Source of the DNA: Piscinibacter sp. XHJ-5
Lineage (GTDB): Bacteria > Pseudomonadota > Gammaproteobacteria > Burkholderiales > Burkholderiaceae_C
Direction of reading: 5' to 3'
Length of the DNA: 64,000 nucleotides
Assembly: GCF_029855045.1 (NCBI RefSeq)
Contig: NZ_CP123228.1
Coordinates: forward strand, 2,480,001 to 2,544,000
Each line of letters opens with the position of its first letter. The stretch's first letter is position 1. A model generated the notes under the pieces. The model made no database searches. It was given only the letters and a program-made list of their open reading frames with translations, and was not told the DNA's origin. This document shows, piece after piece, positions 1-11,450 of this stretch. The position numbers and the translations under genes are program-made.

Positions 1-887
<887 letters not shown>

Positions 888-891
<4 letters not shown>

Positions 892-1730
892 GTTGGGGAT
901 TTCGCGCCGCCGGGCGCACGGCGGCCTGGGCGGCCTTGACGACCGCCTGCATCCTTCTGGTCGCCTGTGCCGCAGTGCCGGGACGGCAGGCGGCGACGGT
1001 GACGCCCGCGGCGGGCGAGACCCGCGATCGCATCACCGCATCCGACGAGCCGGAGTCGTCCAAGCGGTCGCGCGTGCGCCTCGAGCTGGCCTCGGCCTAC
1101 TTCGGCCGCGGCCAGCTCACCACGGCGCTCGACGAAGTCAAGCTGGCATTGGCGGCCGACCCGACGAACGTGGCGGCACTGAACCTGCGGGGCCTGATCT
1201 ACGGCAGCCTGGGCGACCACCAGCTGGCCGAGGAAAGCTTCCGCCGTGCGCTGCAGATCGACGCGCGCGACGCCGACTCGATGCAGAACTTCGGCTGGTA
1301 TCTGTGCCAGCGCAAGCGCTTCGACGAAGCCGACACGATGTTTCGCCAGGCGCTGGCTGTGCCCAACTATCGCGATGCGCCGCGCACGCTGCTCACGCAA
1401 GGGATCTGCCAGGCGCGTGCCGGCCAGCTCACCCAGGCCGAAGGGACGCTGACGCGCTCGTACGAGCTCGATCCGGGCAATCCGTCGATCGCCGTCAATC
1501 TCACCGAAGTGCTGTACCGGCGCGGCGAGTACGAGCGCGCCCGCTTCCACATCCGTCGTGTCAACAGCAACCCCGACATCGTGAACGCGCAGACCCTCTG
1601 GCTGGCCGCTCGCATCGAGAACCGGCTTGGAAACCGGCAAGGCGTGCAGGACTTCGGCACTCAGCTGCGCAACCGTTTCCCGCAGTCCCCGGAAGCGGGT
1701 GCCTTCGCGCGAGGACAATTCGATGAGTGA
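888..1730 (+). CDS. pilW: Type IV pilus biogenesis/stability lipoprotein PilW (PilF-like TPR pilotin)
   Basis: This is a predicted outer-membrane lipoprotein made of tetratricopeptide repeats, about 280 residues. PilF/PilW proteins help the type IV pilus secretin PilQ to assemble in the outer membrane. The N-terminus has a hydrophobic stretch ending in a lipobox (LLVAC) with the lipidated cysteine at residue 27. TPR units follow from about residue 60 ([20 protein letters not shown] and later copies). The ATG overlaps the rlmN stop by 4 bases. The position between rlmN and a rodZ/ispG pair is the usual place for pilF/pilW in proteobacteria. The assignment rests on this synteny plus the TPR architecture. 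Confidence 0.85.
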
Positions 1731-2628
1731 GCCGGCCACTGCTGCGATCGCGACGGCGCGAACGGCCGGCGGCATCCTGCGCGAGGCGCGGCAAGCCCAG
1801 GGGCTGCACATCGCGGCGCTGGCGGCCACCATCAAGGTCGCCCAGCGCAAGCTGGAGGCGCTCGAGGCTGACCGGCTCGATGAATTGCCGGACGCCACGT
1901 TCACCCGCGCGCTCGCCCAGACCGTGTGCCGCGCGCTGAAGATCGACGCCACCCCCGTTCTCGCGCTGCTGCCCGCGCCTGCCGGGCATCGGCTGGAGCA
2001 TGTCAGCGAGGGCATCAACGAGCCGTTCCGCGAAGGACGCGGCGAACCGGCCAACTGGATGTCCGTGCTGGGTTCGCCCACGCTGTGGGCCGTTCTGGTC
2101 ATCGCCGTGCTGACCGCCGCCGTCTACCTCATGCCGCAGGCCTGGCTGACCCGGGTACATCCGTCGTCCGGTGCAGCCTCGGCGCCCGAGCCGGCGGCGT
2201 CGGCCACCGTGTCGGTGAGCCTGCCCGCTGCCGGCGTCACGGAGCCGGCATCAGCCAGTCCTGCAGCGTCGGCAGCGCCTGTCGTCGAGCAGGCGGCCCT
2301 GCCGGTTCCCGCGGCGCCAGCGCCCCAGCCCGCCCCGACGGCCACCGTCGCTGCGCCCGCGCCCGTGGCCGCTGCATCGGCCTCGCCCACCACCGCGGCG
2401 CTGCAGCTGCGCACGGTCGGGCAGTCGTGGATCGAGGTCCAGGATGCCCGTCAGCAGGTGCTGCTGTCGCGTGTGGTCGAACCTGGCGAGGCGATCGCCC
2501 TCGACGGCACGACGCCCCTTCGCGTGAAGATCGGCAATGCGCGCGCCACTGAGCTGGTGTTCCGCGGCCGCCCCCTCGACTTGACCCCCAGCACGCGCGA
2601 CAACGTGGCGCGTCTCGAATTGAAGTAG
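1723..2628 (+). CDS. rodZ: RodZ-like helix-turn-helix membrane protein (DUF4115 C-terminus)
   Basis: RodZ-family proteins are bitopic inner-membrane proteins that connect MreB to the cell-wall elongation machinery. The 301-residue product has a cytoplasmic HTH_25-type domain at about 15-80 (GGILREARQAQGLHIAALA), one transmembrane helix at about 119-137, and a long Ala/Pro/Val-rich periplasmic linker at about 145-225. A DUF4115-type beta domain closes the protein (SWIEVQDARQQVLLSRVVEPG). The start ATG at 1723 lies inside the end of pilW (8-base overlap). Its place directly before ispG matches other proteobacteria. In betaproteobacterial annotations it is often called only a helix-turn-helix domain protein. 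Confidence 0.85.
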   Translation: MSEPATAAIATARTAGGILREARQAQGLHIAALAATIKVAQRKLEALEADRLDELPDATFTRALAQTVCRALKIDATPVLALLPAPAGHRLEHVSEGINEPFREGRGEPANWMSVLGSPTLWAVLVIAVLTAAVYLMPQAWLTRVHPSSGAASAPEPAASATVSVSLPAAGVTEPASASPAASAAPVVEQAALPVPAAPAPQPAPTATVAAPAPVAAASASPTTAALQLRTVGQSWIEVQDARQQVLLSRVVEPGEAIALDGTTPLRVKIGNARATELVFRGRPLDLTPSTRDNVARLELK

Positions 2629-2640
2629 CAGGTTGGCACG

Positions 2641-3924
2641 ATGAGCGATGCCCGCAATCCCCTCGCCGATTTCATTGAGCCTGCCGCGCCGGCAGCGCGC
2701 CGCAGCCGCCAGGCTTCGGTGAGCTGGGGCTCGCGCGTCGTCACGGTCGGCGGCGACGCACCGGTGCGCGTGCAATCGATGACCAACACCGACACCGTCG
2801 ATGTCATCGAGACCGCGGTCCAGGTGAAGGAGCTGGCGGTCGCCGGCTCCGAGATGGTGCGCATCACCGTCAACACGCCGGAGGCGGCGCAAGCGGTGCC
2901 GCACATCCGCGAGCAGCTCGATCGCATGGGCATCGACGTGCCATTGATCGGCGACTTTCACTACAACGGCCATCGCCTGCTGAGCGAGTTTCCAGCCTGT
3001 GCCGAGGCGCTCTCGAAATACCGCATCAACCCGGGCAACGTCGGCAGGGGCGACAAGCACGACAAGCAGTTCGCCCAGATGGTCGAGGTGGCCGCTCGGC
3101 ACGGCAAGCCGGTGCGCATCGGTGTCAACTGGGGCAGCCTGGACCAGGAGCTGCTGACGCAGATGATGGACGAGAACGCCAAGCGCGACGAGCCGTTCGA
3201 GCCTCAGCAGATCATGTACCGCGCGATCATCAAGTCTGCGCTGGAGTCGGCCCGCCGTGCCGAGGAGATCGGACTCGCGCGCGAGCAGATCATCCTGTCG
3301 TGCAAGATGTCGGGCGTCCAGGACCTCGTCAGCGTCTACCAGGCCCTGGCCGCTCGCTGCGATTACCCGCTCCACCTCGGACTCACCGAAGCCGGCATGG
3401 GCACCAAGGGAACCGTCGCGTCCACCGCTGCGCTCTCGCTGCTTCTGCAGCAGGGCATCGGAGACACGATTCGCGTGTCGCTGACGCCGCAGCCGGGTGA
3501 GGCACGCACGCAGGAGGTGGTCGTCGCGCTCGAGATCCTGCAGGCGCTGGGTCTTCGGTCGTTCAATCCCAGCGTCACGGCCTGCCCCGGCTGCGGCCGC
3601 ACCACCAGCACCACCTTCCAGGAGCTCGCCAAGCAGATCGACGACTACCTGCGCATGCAGATGCCGGTATGGCGAGCCCGCTACCCAGGCGTCGAAAAGA
3701 TGAAGGTGGCAGTGATGGGCTGCATCGTCAACGGTCCCGGCGAAAGCAAGCACGCCGACATCGGCATCAGTCTGCCGGGCACCGGCGAGGCCCCCGCGGC
3801 GCCGGTGTTCATCGACGGCGAGAAGGCGCTGACGCTGCGCGGCGAGCGCATCGCGCAGGAATTCCAGACGCTGGTCGAGGACTACATCGAGAAGCGCTTC
3901 GGCGCGGCGACGACGGCGCATTGA
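2641..3924 (+). CDS. ispG: 4-hydroxy-3-methylbut-2-en-1-yl diphosphate synthase (flavodoxin) IspG
   Basis: IspG is the penultimate enzyme of the MEP isoprenoid pathway; it converts MEcPP to HMBPP using a [4Fe-4S] cluster. The product has 427 residues. The cluster-binding cysteines are visible at 315 and 318 (CPGCGRTT) and 361 ([10 protein letters not shown]), and the TIM-barrel N-terminus carries [10 protein letters not shown]. It makes the precursor used by uppS and other prenyl transferases. Two further isoprenoid genes, dxr and uppS, occur near 26-28 kb of this window. It starts 12 bases after rodZ and is probably co-transcribed with it. Confidence 0.97.
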   Translation: MSDARNPLADFIEPAAPAARRSRQASVSWGSRVVTVGGDAPVRVQSMTNTDTVDVIETAVQVKELAVAGSEMVRITVNTPEAAQAVPHIREQLDRMGIDVPLIGDFHYNGHRLLSEFPACAEALSKYRINPGNVGRGDKHDKQFAQMVEVAARHGKPVRIGVNWGSLDQELLTQMMDENAKRDEPFEPQQIMYRAIIKSALESARRAEEIGLAREQIILSCKMSGVQDLVSVYQALAARCDYPLHLGLTEAGMGTKGTVASTAALSLLLQQGIGDTIRVSLTPQPGEARTQEVVVALEILQALGLRSFNPSVTACPGCGRTTSTTFQELAKQIDDYLRMQMPVWRARYPGVEKMKVAVMGCIVNGPGESKHADIGISLPGTGEAPAAPVFIDGEKALTLRGERIAQEFQTLVEDYIEKRFGAATTAH

Positions 3925-3999
3925 CCGGGTCGTCGCTCGCCCGCTTCGCTCTCTCCCTCGTTTCAACGCGGCCGCGGGGCCGCTTCATGGGTCGCTGAC

Positions 4000-5310
4000 A
4001 TGGCTGACATCCTGCGTGCCGTCAAAGGCATGAACGACATCCTGCCGCCGAGCGTGCCGCGGTCCGACCGCTTGCCCGATTCGGCCTTGTGGCAGTGGTT
4101 CGAGACCACGGTGCGCTCCGTGCTTGCCCGCTACGGCTACCAGAACCTCATCACGCCGGTGGTCGAGCCGACAGCGCTGTTCGTGCGCGGGCTGGGCGAG
4201 GTCACCGACATCGTCGAGAAGGAGATGTATTCCTTCGAGGACTCGATGAACGGCGACAGGTTGACGCTGCGTCCCGAGGCCACCGCCGGCATCGTGCGCG
4301 CCATGGTCGAACACAACGCGCTGTACAACGGCCCGCTGCGGATCTGGCTGATGGGCCCCATGTTTCGCCACGAGAAGCCGCAGAAGGGCCGCTATCGCCA
4401 ATTTCACCAGCTCGATGTCGAGGCGCTGGGCTACGCAGGCCCCGACGTCGATGCGGAGATGATCCTGATGGTGCGCACGCTGTGGCGCGAGTTGGGGCTG
4501 GTGGAAGGCCGCCACGTGCGCCTGGAGCTCAACAGCCTGGGGCAGCCCGACGAGCGGCGCGCGCATCGGGAAGCGCTGGTGAAGCACTTCGAGCAGCATG
4601 CCGATGCGCTTGACGAGGATTCGCGGCGACGCCTGCACAGCAATCCGCTGCGCATCCTCGACACCAAGAATCCCGCCATGCAGGCGGTCGTCGAGAGCGC
4701 GCCCAAGCTGATCGATCTCCTGGGCGAGGCGTCGCTGGCGCACTTCAACGCCGTGCGCGCGGTGCTTGATGCGGCCGGGCTCGAGTACCGCATCAACCCT
4801 CGGCTGGTGCGCGGCATGGACTACTACAACCTCACCGTCTTCGAGTGGGTGACCGACCACCTCGGCTCGCAGGGCACGGTGTGCGGCGGCGGCCGCTATG
4901 ACGGTCTGATCGAGCAGCTGGGCGGCAAACCCGCACCGGCGGTCGGTTTCGGACTCGGCATCGAACGTCTGCTGCTGCTGATCCAGGAGCTCGGTCTGCC
5001 GGTGCCCAGTGGCGCGCCGCTCGCCTATGCGGTGATCCCCTCGCCCGCTCTGGTGCCGAAGGCTGCCGTGACGCTCGAGGCGCTGCGCGCGGCAGGCCTG
5101 TCGGTGCTGATGCACGCAGGCGGCGGCAGCATGAAGTCGCAATTCAAGCGTGCCGATGCGAGCGGGGCCCGCTATGCGCTGATCTTCGGCGAAGACGAGG
5201 TGGCGCGCGGGGAAGTGGCACTGAAGGACCTGCGCAATGCCGAAGCGCCGCAGCGCAGCCTGCCGCTCACGGGCGCAGCAGCCTGGGCCGCAGAACTCCT
5301 GAACGCATAA
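4000..5310 (+). CDS. hisS: Histidyl-tRNA synthetase
   Basis: This class II aminoacyl-tRNA synthetase charges tRNA-His. The 436-residue product shows motif 2 ([19 protein letters not shown]), the histidine-binding segment ([15 protein letters not shown]), [12 protein letters not shown], and motif 3 ([14 protein letters not shown]). A C-terminal anticodon-binding domain follows from about residue 335. A gap of 75 bases separates it from ispG; the gap contains a GC-rich run but no clear promoter. The hisZ paralogue at 12.6 kb shares the catalytic fold but serves histidine biosynthesis. Confidence 0.97.
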   Translation: MADILRAVKGMNDILPPSVPRSDRLPDSALWQWFETTVRSVLARYGYQNLITPVVEPTALFVRGLGEVTDIVEKEMYSFEDSMNGDRLTLRPEATAGIVRAMVEHNALYNGPLRIWLMGPMFRHEKPQKGRYRQFHQLDVEALGYAGPDVDAEMILMVRTLWRELGLVEGRHVRLELNSLGQPDERRAHREALVKHFEQHADALDEDSRRRLHSNPLRILDTKNPAMQAVVESAPKLIDLLGEASLAHFNAVRAVLDAAGLEYRINPRLVRGMDYYNLTVFEWVTDHLGSQGTVCGGGRYDGLIEQLGGKPAPAVGFGLGIERLLLLIQELGLPVPSGAPLAYAVIPSPALVPKAAVTLEALRAAGLSVLMHAGGGSMKSQFKRADASGARYALIFGEDEVARGEVALKDLRNAEAPQRSLPLTGAAAWAAELLNA

Positions 5311-5339
5311 TCGCGCCTTCCACGAAAGCATTCCCTTCC

Positions 5340-6017
5340 ATGGCCACCCACCTCGACCTCGAAGAACAAGAACAGCTCGACCAGCTCAAGCACTTCTGGA
5401 AGCAGTACGGCAACCTGATCACGTGGGTGTTGATCGCCGTGCTGGGCGCCTTTGCGGCCTGGAACGGTTGGAACTGGTGGCAGCGCGAGCAGGCGGTGAA
5501 GGCCGGCGCGCTGTTCGACGAGGTCGACAAGGCCGCGCAGGCCGGCGAAGCCGACCGTGCCGCCACGCTGTTCGCCACCTTGAAGGAGCGCTTCCCCCGC
5601 ACGGCCTTCACGCAGCAGGCGGCGCTGCTGCTGGCCAAGGCTCAGTTCGACAAAGGCCAGGCCGACAACGCAAGGGCGACGCTCTCATGGGTCGCCGACA
5701 ACGCCGCGGAGGACGAGTACAAGACGATTGCACGGCTGCGTCTGGCCGGCGTGCTGCTGGACCAGAAGAAGTACGACGAAGCGCTCAAGCAGCTCGACGG
5801 GGCGACCGCCAGGGAATTCGAGGCGCTGGTCGCCGACCGCCGCGGTGACATCCTCATGGCTCAAGGCAAGAAGGACGAAGCCAGGTCCACCTACCAGAAG
5901 GCATGGCAGGCGATGGATGCGAAGGTTGACTATCGCCGCCTGGTGGAAGCCAAGCTGACCGCATTGGGTGCCCCGCCGGAAGCCGACAAGGCCAAGCCCG
6001 CGGAGGCCTCGAAATGA
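5340..6017 (+). CDS. YfgM-like tetratricopeptide membrane protein (ancillary SecYEG/BamB-linked)
   Basis: This is a 225-residue protein with a short cytoplasmic N-terminus rich in Glu/Gln, a single transmembrane helix at about 22-43 (LITWVLIAVLGAFAAWNGW), and a periplasmic TPR-like domain. That is the architecture of YfgM (TPR_21 family), an ancillary subunit of the Sec translocon that hands periplasmic proteins to chaperones. Its stop overlaps the bamB start (ATGA), as in many proteobacteria where yfgM, bamB and der are adjacent. The C-terminal tail is rich in Lys/Ala/Pro. Confidence 0.88.
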   Translation: MATHLDLEEQEQLDQLKHFWKQYGNLITWVLIAVLGAFAAWNGWNWWQREQAVKAGALFDEVDKAAQAGEADRAATLFATLKERFPRTAFTQQAALLLAKAQFDKGQADNARATLSWVADNAAEDEYKTIARLRLAGVLLDQKKYDEALKQLDGATAREFEALVADRRGDILMAQGKKDEARSTYQKAWQAMDAKVDYRRLVEAKLTALGAPPEADKAKPAEASK

Positions 6018-7132
6018 TGCGTCGTGTGCTGCTCATCGTCGCGGCACTGAGCGTCGCGTGGCTGGCGGGTTGTGCGAGCAGCGAGAAGCCCAAACCCACG
6101 CCGCTCGAGCCGCTCACGCCGCAGATCGGCGGGCGCGTCGTCTGGAATCAGCGCATCGAGGCGATGCAGTTCCCGCTCTCCGTGGCGGTCAGCCCCGGGG
6201 TCTTCACCGTCGCCGCGAGCGACGGCACGGTGCTCGCACTGGAGGCCGATACAGGGCGCGAGTTGTGGCGGGGCAGCGCCGCCAGCAAGCTGAGCGCCGG
6301 CGTCGGGAGCGACGGTCGCTTTGCCGCCGTGGTCACGCGCGAAGGCGACCTGGTCACGCTGGAAGCCGGCCGCGTGCTGTGGCGCAAGCCGTTGAGCATG
6401 CGCGTGAACACCGCGCCGCTGGTGGCCGGCGAACGCGTGTTCGTGCTTGGCGGCGACCGCACCGTGCATGCCTTCGACGCGCTCGACGGCAGCAAGCTGT
6501 GGTCGGTGCAGCGTCCCGGCGATCCGCTGACGCTGGCTCAGGGCGGCGTCCTCGCGGCCTTCAAGGACACCTTGCTTGCCGGCCAGGGATCGCGCCTTGC
6601 CGGCTTCGATCCGCTGAATGGCGAGCTGCGCTGGGAAGTGACCGTCGGCTCGCCGCGAGGAACGAACGAGGTCGAGCGTCTTGCGGATCTGGTCGCTCCG
6701 CCTGCGCGCGTCGGCGACGTGGTCTGCGTGCGCTCATTCCAAGCCGCGGTGGGCTGCGTCAACGCCGAACGCGGCACCTTGTCATGGACCAAGCCGGTGG
6801 GTGGCACGGACGGCGTCGCGGCCGACGAACAGCTCGTCTTCGGCGCAGACGCTTCGGATCGCCTCACCGCCTGGAAAACCCCGTCCGGCGACGTCGCGTG
6901 GCAGACGGAGAAGTTTCTCTATCGGGGCCTCAGCGCGCCGCTGTCCACACCGCGTGCGGTGGTCTTCGGCGACGCCGAGGGGATCATTCACTTCCTGTCA
7001 AAGGACAAGGGAGAGACGCTGCTGCGGCTCAGCACCGACGGCAGCCCGATCGCGACGGCGCCCGTCGTGTCGGGTTCGACGATGCTCGTGGTGACGCGAA
7101 ACGGCGGGCTGTACGCGGTCCGTCCGGAATAG
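6014..7132 (+). CDS. bamB: Outer membrane protein assembly factor BamB
   Basis: BamB is an eight-bladed beta-propeller lipoprotein of the BAM complex. The 372-residue product has a lipoprotein signal with lipobox LAGC (cysteine 20) and PQQ-like propeller repeats throughout, for example VLALEADTGRELWRG, VHAFDALDGSKLWSV and LAGFDPLNGELRWEV. It is translationally coupled to the upstream yfgM-like gene and followed after 18 bases by der. Its partner BamA is encoded at 29.9-32.2 kb in this window. The identification is firm. Confidence 0.95.
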   Translation: MMRRVLLIVAALSVAWLAGCASSEKPKPTPLEPLTPQIGGRVVWNQRIEAMQFPLSVAVSPGVFTVAASDGTVLALEADTGRELWRGSAASKLSAGVGSDGRFAAVVTREGDLVTLEAGRVLWRKPLSMRVNTAPLVAGERVFVLGGDRTVHAFDALDGSKLWSVQRPGDPLTLAQGGVLAAFKDTLLAGQGSRLAGFDPLNGELRWEVTVGSPRGTNEVERLADLVAPPARVGDVVCVRSFQAAVGCVNAERGTLSWTKPVGGTDGVAADEQLVFGADASDRLTAWKTPSGDVAWQTEKFLYRGLSAPLSTPRAVVFGDAEGIIHFLSKDKGETLLRLSTDGSPIATAPVVSGSTMLVVTRNGGLYAVRPE

Positions 7133-7150
7133 CCTGCGGTCTCTTTCACG

Positions 7151-8485
7151 ATGAAACCCGTCATCGCCATCGTCGGGCGGCCCAACGTCGGCAAGTCGAC
7201 GTTGTTCAATCGCCTGACCAAGAGCCGTGACGCCATCGTCGCCGACTTCGCCGGGCTCACCCGCGACCGCCACTACGGCGACGGCCGGATCGGCGACCGC
7301 GAGTTCATCGTGATCGACACCGGTGGCTTCGAGCCGGAGAGCACCGCGGGCATCGTCAGGGAGATGGCCAAGCAGACACGCCAGGCAGTGGCCGAGGCCG
7401 ACGCGGTGATCTTCGTGGTCGACGTGCGCGCCGGACTGTCCGCGCAGGACCACGACATCGCGAAGTACCTGCGCTCGGTCAACAAGAAGGTGCTGCTCGC
7501 AGCCAACAAGGCCGAGGGCATGGTCGACTCGCCGCACGTGGCGGAGTTCTATGAGCTCGGCATCGGCGAGCCGCATCCGATCTCGTCGGCGCACGGGCAG
7601 GGAATTCGCAGCCTGACCGAAGCAGCGCTTGCGGACTTTGCGTCCGACGAGGAAGACGCGGAGCCCGAAGAGGGCGCCCCGATCCGCTTGGCCGTTGCGG
7701 GCCGCCCCAATGTCGGCAAGAGCACGTTGATCAACACCTGGCTGGGCGAGGAGCGCCTCGTCGCCTTCGATCAGCCGGGCACGACACGCGACGCGATCAG
7801 CGTGCCGTTCGAGCGCAACGGACAGAACTTCCAGCTGATCGACACCGCCGGCCTGCGTCGCAAGGGGCGCGTGTTCGAGGCGATCGAGAAGTTCTCGGTC
7901 GTCAAGACGCTGCAGGCCATCGCCGATGCCAACGTCGTGCTGCTGCTGCTCGACGCGACGCAGGGAGTGACCGACCAGGACGCCCACATTGCGGGCTACA
8001 TCCTGGACAGCGGGCGAGCGGTCGTGCTGGCAGTCAACAAGTGGGATGCGGTCGACGACTACCAGAAGCAGATGCTCCAGCGCTCCATCGAGCAGCGGCT
8101 GGCATTCCTGAAGTTCGCGCCGTTGCTCCACATCTCGGCGATCAAGCGGCAGGGCCTGGGCCCGGTATGGAAAGCGATCGCCGACGCCCACGCTTCCGCG
8201 GTGCGCAAGATGTCCACCCCGGTGCTGACGCGGCTGCTGCATGAGGCTGTCGAGCACCAGGCTCCCAAGCGCGCCGGCATGTTCCGGCCCAAGCTGCGCT
8301 ACGCCCATCAAGGGGGCATGAATCCGCCGGTCATCGTGGTGCACGGAAACTCGCTCGAGCACGTGACCGACGCTTACAAACGCTTCCTGGAGGGGCGCTT
8401 CCGTGAGCATTTCAAGCTCGTAGGCACCCCTTTGCGGATCGAAATGCGGTCCGGCAAGAACCCGTTCGACGACAAGAATTCGTGA
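7151..8485 (+). CDS. der: Ribosome biogenesis GTPase Der (EngA)
   Basis: Der is an essential GTPase with two tandem G domains that takes part in 50S subunit maturation. Both P-loops are present as GRPNVGKST, one at about residue 9 and the second at about residue 183. Switch/G3 motifs (DTGGF and DTAGL) and NKxD-type motifs (NKAEG, NKWD) follow each. The C-terminal KH-like domain is intact and ends in GKNPFDDKN. At 444 residues it has the usual length. Confidence 0.97.
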   Translation: MKPVIAIVGRPNVGKSTLFNRLTKSRDAIVADFAGLTRDRHYGDGRIGDREFIVIDTGGFEPESTAGIVREMAKQTRQAVAEADAVIFVVDVRAGLSAQDHDIAKYLRSVNKKVLLAANKAEGMVDSPHVAEFYELGIGEPHPISSAHGQGIRSLTEAALADFASDEEDAEPEEGAPIRLAVAGRPNVGKSTLINTWLGEERLVAFDQPGTTRDAISVPFERNGQNFQLIDTAGLRRKGRVFEAIEKFSVVKTLQAIADANVVLLLLDATQGVTDQDAHIAGYILDSGRAVVLAVNKWDAVDDYQKQMLQRSIEQRLAFLKFAPLLHISAIKRQGLGPVWKAIADAHASAVRKMSTPVLTRLLHEAVEHQAPKRAGMFRPKLRYAHQGGMNPPVIVVHGNSLEHVTDAYKRFLEGRFREHFKLVGTPLRIEMRSGKNPFDDKNS

Positions 8486-8542
8486 AGGCTTTTGGGCCGA
8501 GGGTTTTCGATCGGGGGGAACCCTGTGTTAACGTGCCAATCT

Positions 8543-8568
8543 CATAATTTTCAACACGGAGCTATATC
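8543..8568 (+). promoter_or_regulatory. Possible promoter -10 and ribosome binding site of hfq
   Basis: A CATAAT hexamer at 8543-8548 lies about 20 bases before the hfq GTG start. A Shine-Dalgarno-like ACGGAG follows at about 8556-8561. No convincing -35 box is seen at 16-18 bases upstream of the hexamer, so this is a weak call. The AT content rises noticeably here against the GC-rich background. Confidence 0.3.
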
Positions 8569-8811
8569 GTGAGCAACAAAGGGCAACTTCTACAAGACCC
8601 CTTCCTCAACCTGCTGCGCAAAGAGCATGTGCCGGTCTCGATCTATCTCGTGAACGGCATCAAGCTGCAGGGCCACATCGAGTCTTTTGATCAGTATGTG
8701 GTGCTCTTGCGAAATACGGTCACCCAGATGGTCTACAAGCACGCCATTTCGACGGTGGTTCCTGGTCGCGCGGTGAATTTCCACGCCGCCGAGTCCCCAG
8801 AGCAGAGCTGA
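8569..8811 (+). CDS. hfq: RNA chaperone Hfq
   Basis: Hfq is the hexameric Sm-like chaperone that pairs small RNAs with mRNAs. The 80-residue product starts with GTG and has the Sm1 region ([21 protein letters not shown]) and the Sm2 motif YKHAIST that line the RNA-binding pore. The C-terminal tail is short, as is normal in betaproteobacteria. It is followed by hflX, the widespread hfq-hflX-hflK-hflC arrangement. Confidence 0.97.
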   Translation: MSNKGQLLQDPFLNLLRKEHVPVSIYLVNGIKLQGHIESFDQYVVLLRNTVTQMVYKHAISTVVPGRAVNFHAAESPEQS

Positions 8812-8857
8812 TCCGCGTGAATTCCGAGATGCCTGCGGGTCCGAGGCAGCGGCGGCC

Positions 8858-10108
8858 TTGAGTTCGGTGCCCTCCACGCCGGGCGCGGCCGGCATGGCCC
8901 GCGCCATCCTCGTCGGTGTCGATCTGGGCGGCGCGTCCGGCTTCGATCCCACCCTCGACGAACTGGCCCAGCTCGCGGAGTCCGCGGGCGACCTGCCAGT
9001 GGCGCGCGTCGTCGCGCGCCGCAAGTCGCCCGATCCCGCCCTGTTCGTCGGGTCGGGCAAGGCCGACGAGATCAAGGCGCTCGTGGAGGGCCACCAAGCC
9101 GAGGCAGTGCTGTTCGATCAGGCACTTTCCCCGGCGCAACAGCGCAATCTGGAACGCCATCTGGGCGTCGCCGTCGCCGACCGCACGATGCTGATCCTCG
9201 AGATATTCGCTGCACGCGCGCAAAGCCACGAGGGCAAGCTGCAGGTCGAGCTGGCGCAGCTCCAGTACCTGTCGACGCGCCTGGTGCGGCGATGGAGCCA
9301 CCTCGAGCGCCAGCGTGGCGGCATCGGCACGCGCGGTGGTCCCGGCGAAGCGCAGATCGAGCTCGACCGCCGGATGATCGGCGAGCGGATCAAGTCGGTG
9401 AAGGAGCGCCTCGAAAAAGTGAAGCGCCAACGCCGCACGCAGCGCCGCTCGCGAGAGCGCAACGAGACCTTTCGCGTCTCGCTGGTCGGCTACACCAACG
9501 CCGGCAAGTCGACTCTTTTCAACGCCCTGGTGAAGGCGCGCAGCTACGCTGCCGACCAGCTCTTCGCAACGCTGGACACGACGACGCGCCAGCTCTACCT
9601 GGAAGACGTCGGTCGCTCGGTGTCGCTGTCGGACACGGTCGGCTTCATCCGAGACCTTCCGCACAAATTGGTCGAAGCCTTCGAGGCCACGTTGCAGGAG
9701 GCCGCCGAAGCCGATCTATTGCTGCATGTGGTGGACGCGGCGAGCCCGCTGCTGGCGGAGCAGATGACAGAAGTGCAGCGGGTGCTGGCCGAGATCAGCG
9801 CCGATGGCGTGCCCCAGATCCTCGTCTACAACAAGTTTGACAAGCTGGAGGCCACGCAACGCCCGCGTACCGTCGTCGACGCTCTGGAGCTCGACCGCGG
9901 CGTGCGCGTGCCGCGCGTGTTCGTCAGCGCGCTCCAGGGCCATGGTCTCGACGAGCTGCGCGGGCTGATCGGCGAAGCAGCTGCCGGCACGCTGAAGGCG
10001 CGCTTGAACGCCGACGAGCCGGCGCCATCTACGTCGTCCGACGAGTCTTCGGTCGAAACCGATTCGGATCCCCGCCGCACCGGCAATCAACACTTGCACT
10101 CATCATGA
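8858..10108 (+). CDS. hflX: Ribosome-splitting/rescue GTPase HflX
   Basis: HflX is a GTPase that binds the 50S subunit and rescues stalled ribosomes under stress. The product shows the N-terminal HflX domain with a glycine-rich linker (RGGIGTRGGPGEAQIE) and a coiled-coil. The G domain follows with G1 GYTNAGKST at about residue 211, DTVGF, and NKFD. The start given is TTG at 8858; an in-frame ATG at 8894 (MARAILVGVDL) is an equally possible start. The stop overlaps the hflK ATG by 4 bases. Confidence 0.95.
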   Translation: MSSVPSTPGAAGMARAILVGVDLGGASGFDPTLDELAQLAESAGDLPVARVVARRKSPDPALFVGSGKADEIKALVEGHQAEAVLFDQALSPAQQRNLERHLGVAVADRTMLILEIFAARAQSHEGKLQVELAQLQYLSTRLVRRWSHLERQRGGIGTRGGPGEAQIELDRRMIGERIKSVKERLEKVKRQRRTQRRSRERNETFRVSLVGYTNAGKSTLFNALVKARSYAADQLFATLDTTTRQLYLEDVGRSVSLSDTVGFIRDLPHKLVEAFEATLQEAAEADLLLHVVDAASPLLAEQMTEVQRVLAEISADGVPQILVYNKFDKLEATQRPRTVVDALELDRGVRVPRVFVSALQGHGLDELRGLIGEAAAGTLKARLNADEPAPSTSSDESSVETDSDPRRTGNQHLHSS

Positions 10109-11427
10109 GCAGTTCACACGGTGCCGCATCGGGCACGCCCCACGACGGTCGCGGCCGCGGCTTCGTGCGCTGGAACGACGTTGCGCTGGCCACCCGCGCG
10201 TTGCTGGCCGGTGTCGTGCGCCGTACTTGGCAGCGCTCGCGGCCGACGATCGATCTGTCCAACGGGCGCGGCGACGGGCCACCGGATCTCGACGAGCTTT
10301 GGCGCGACTTCAATCGCAAGCTGAGCGGCCTGTTTGGCGGCAAGGGCGGTCCGCGGCCCAATGGCGGGGACGGCGGCAACAACAACTTCCAGCCGGACAT
10401 GAAAAGCGCCGGCATCGGGGTGGGCCTGATCGTCGCGGTCGTGGCGCTGATCTGGCTGGGCAGCGGCTTCTTCATCGTGCAGGAAGGGCAGCAGGCCGTG
10501 GTCATGACCTTCGGCCGCTACAGTCACACGGTGGACGCCGGCTTCCAGTGGCGCATGCCGTATCCCTTCCAGTCGCACGAGACGGTGTCCGTGACGACGC
10601 TGCGCTCCAAGGAGGTCGGCCGCAATACCGTCGTCCCGGCCACCGGCCTGCGCGATTCGTCCATGCTCACCCAGGACGAGAACATCGTCGACATTCGCTT
10701 CACCGTGCAGTACCGGCTGAAGGATGCGAAGTCCTTCCTGTTCGAGAACAGGGATCCGGAGGAGGCCGTGGTGATGGCGGCGGAATCGGCGGTGCGCGAG
10801 ATCGTCGGCAAGAGCAACATGGACTCCGTGCTGTACGAGCAGCGCGACGCGATCGCCGCCGATCTGGTGAAGTCGGTGCAAGCGCAGCTCGATCGCCTGA
10901 AAGCCGGGATCATCGTCGCCAACGTCAACGTTCAGAACGTGCAGGCGCCGGAGCAGGTGCAGGCCGCCTTCGACGACGCCTTCAAGGCCGGCGCCGACCG
11001 AGAGCGTCTCAAGAACGAGGGCCAGGCGTATGCGAACGACGTGATCCCGAAGGCCCAAGGCACGGCGGCTCGCCTGCGCCAGGAAGCCGAGGGCTACCGG
11101 TCGCGCGTCGTCGCGCAGGCCGAGGGCGATGCGCAGCGCTTCAGCCAGGTGCTCGACGAATACCGCAAGGCGCCCGGCGTGACGCGCGACCGGATGTACA
11201 TCGACACGATGCAGCAGGTGTACTCCAACGTCAGCAAGGTCCTGGTGGACAGCCGCAACAACTCGAACTTGCTCTACCTGCCGCTCGACAAGCTGCTGCA
11301 GCAGGCGGGTGTTTCTCCATCGGCTCCGGCGCCGTCCCAGGCGGCACCCGCGGACGCTTCCACCACGGGCGCGGTGGACGTGCGTTCGCGCGACAACCAG
11401 CGCAGTCGCGAACGCGACGGCCGCTGA
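10105..11427 (+). CDS. hflK: FtsH protease modulator HflK (SPFH/band 7 protein)
   Basis: HflK forms, with HflC, a large membrane-anchored cage that regulates the FtsH protease. The 440-residue product has a basic Gly/Asn-rich cytoplasmic N-terminus, one transmembrane helix at about 96-118, then the SPFH/band 7 domain (EGQQAVVMTFGRY, EEAVVMAAESAVREIVGK). A helical coiled-coil region and a Pro/Ser/Ala-rich tail follow. It overlaps hflX by ATGA and precedes hflC by 23 bases. Confidence 0.95.
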   Translation: MSSSHGAASGTPHDGRGRGFVRWNDVALATRALLAGVVRRTWQRSRPTIDLSNGRGDGPPDLDELWRDFNRKLSGLFGGKGGPRPNGGDGGNNNFQPDMKSAGIGVGLIVAVVALIWLGSGFFIVQEGQQAVVMTFGRYSHTVDAGFQWRMPYPFQSHETVSVTTLRSKEVGRNTVVPATGLRDSSMLTQDENIVDIRFTVQYRLKDAKSFLFENRDPEEAVVMAAESAVREIVGKSNMDSVLYEQRDAIAADLVKSVQAQLDRLKAGIIVANVNVQNVQAPEQVQAAFDDAFKAGADRERLKNEGQAYANDVIPKAQGTAARLRQEAEGYRSRVVAQAEGDAQRFSQVLDEYRKAPGVTRDRMYIDTMQQVYSNVSKVLVDSRNNSNLLYLPLDKLLQQAGVSPSAPAPSQAAPADASTTGAVDVRSRDNQRSRERDGR

Positions 11428-11450
11428 GCACCCACTGAAACGGCCCACTC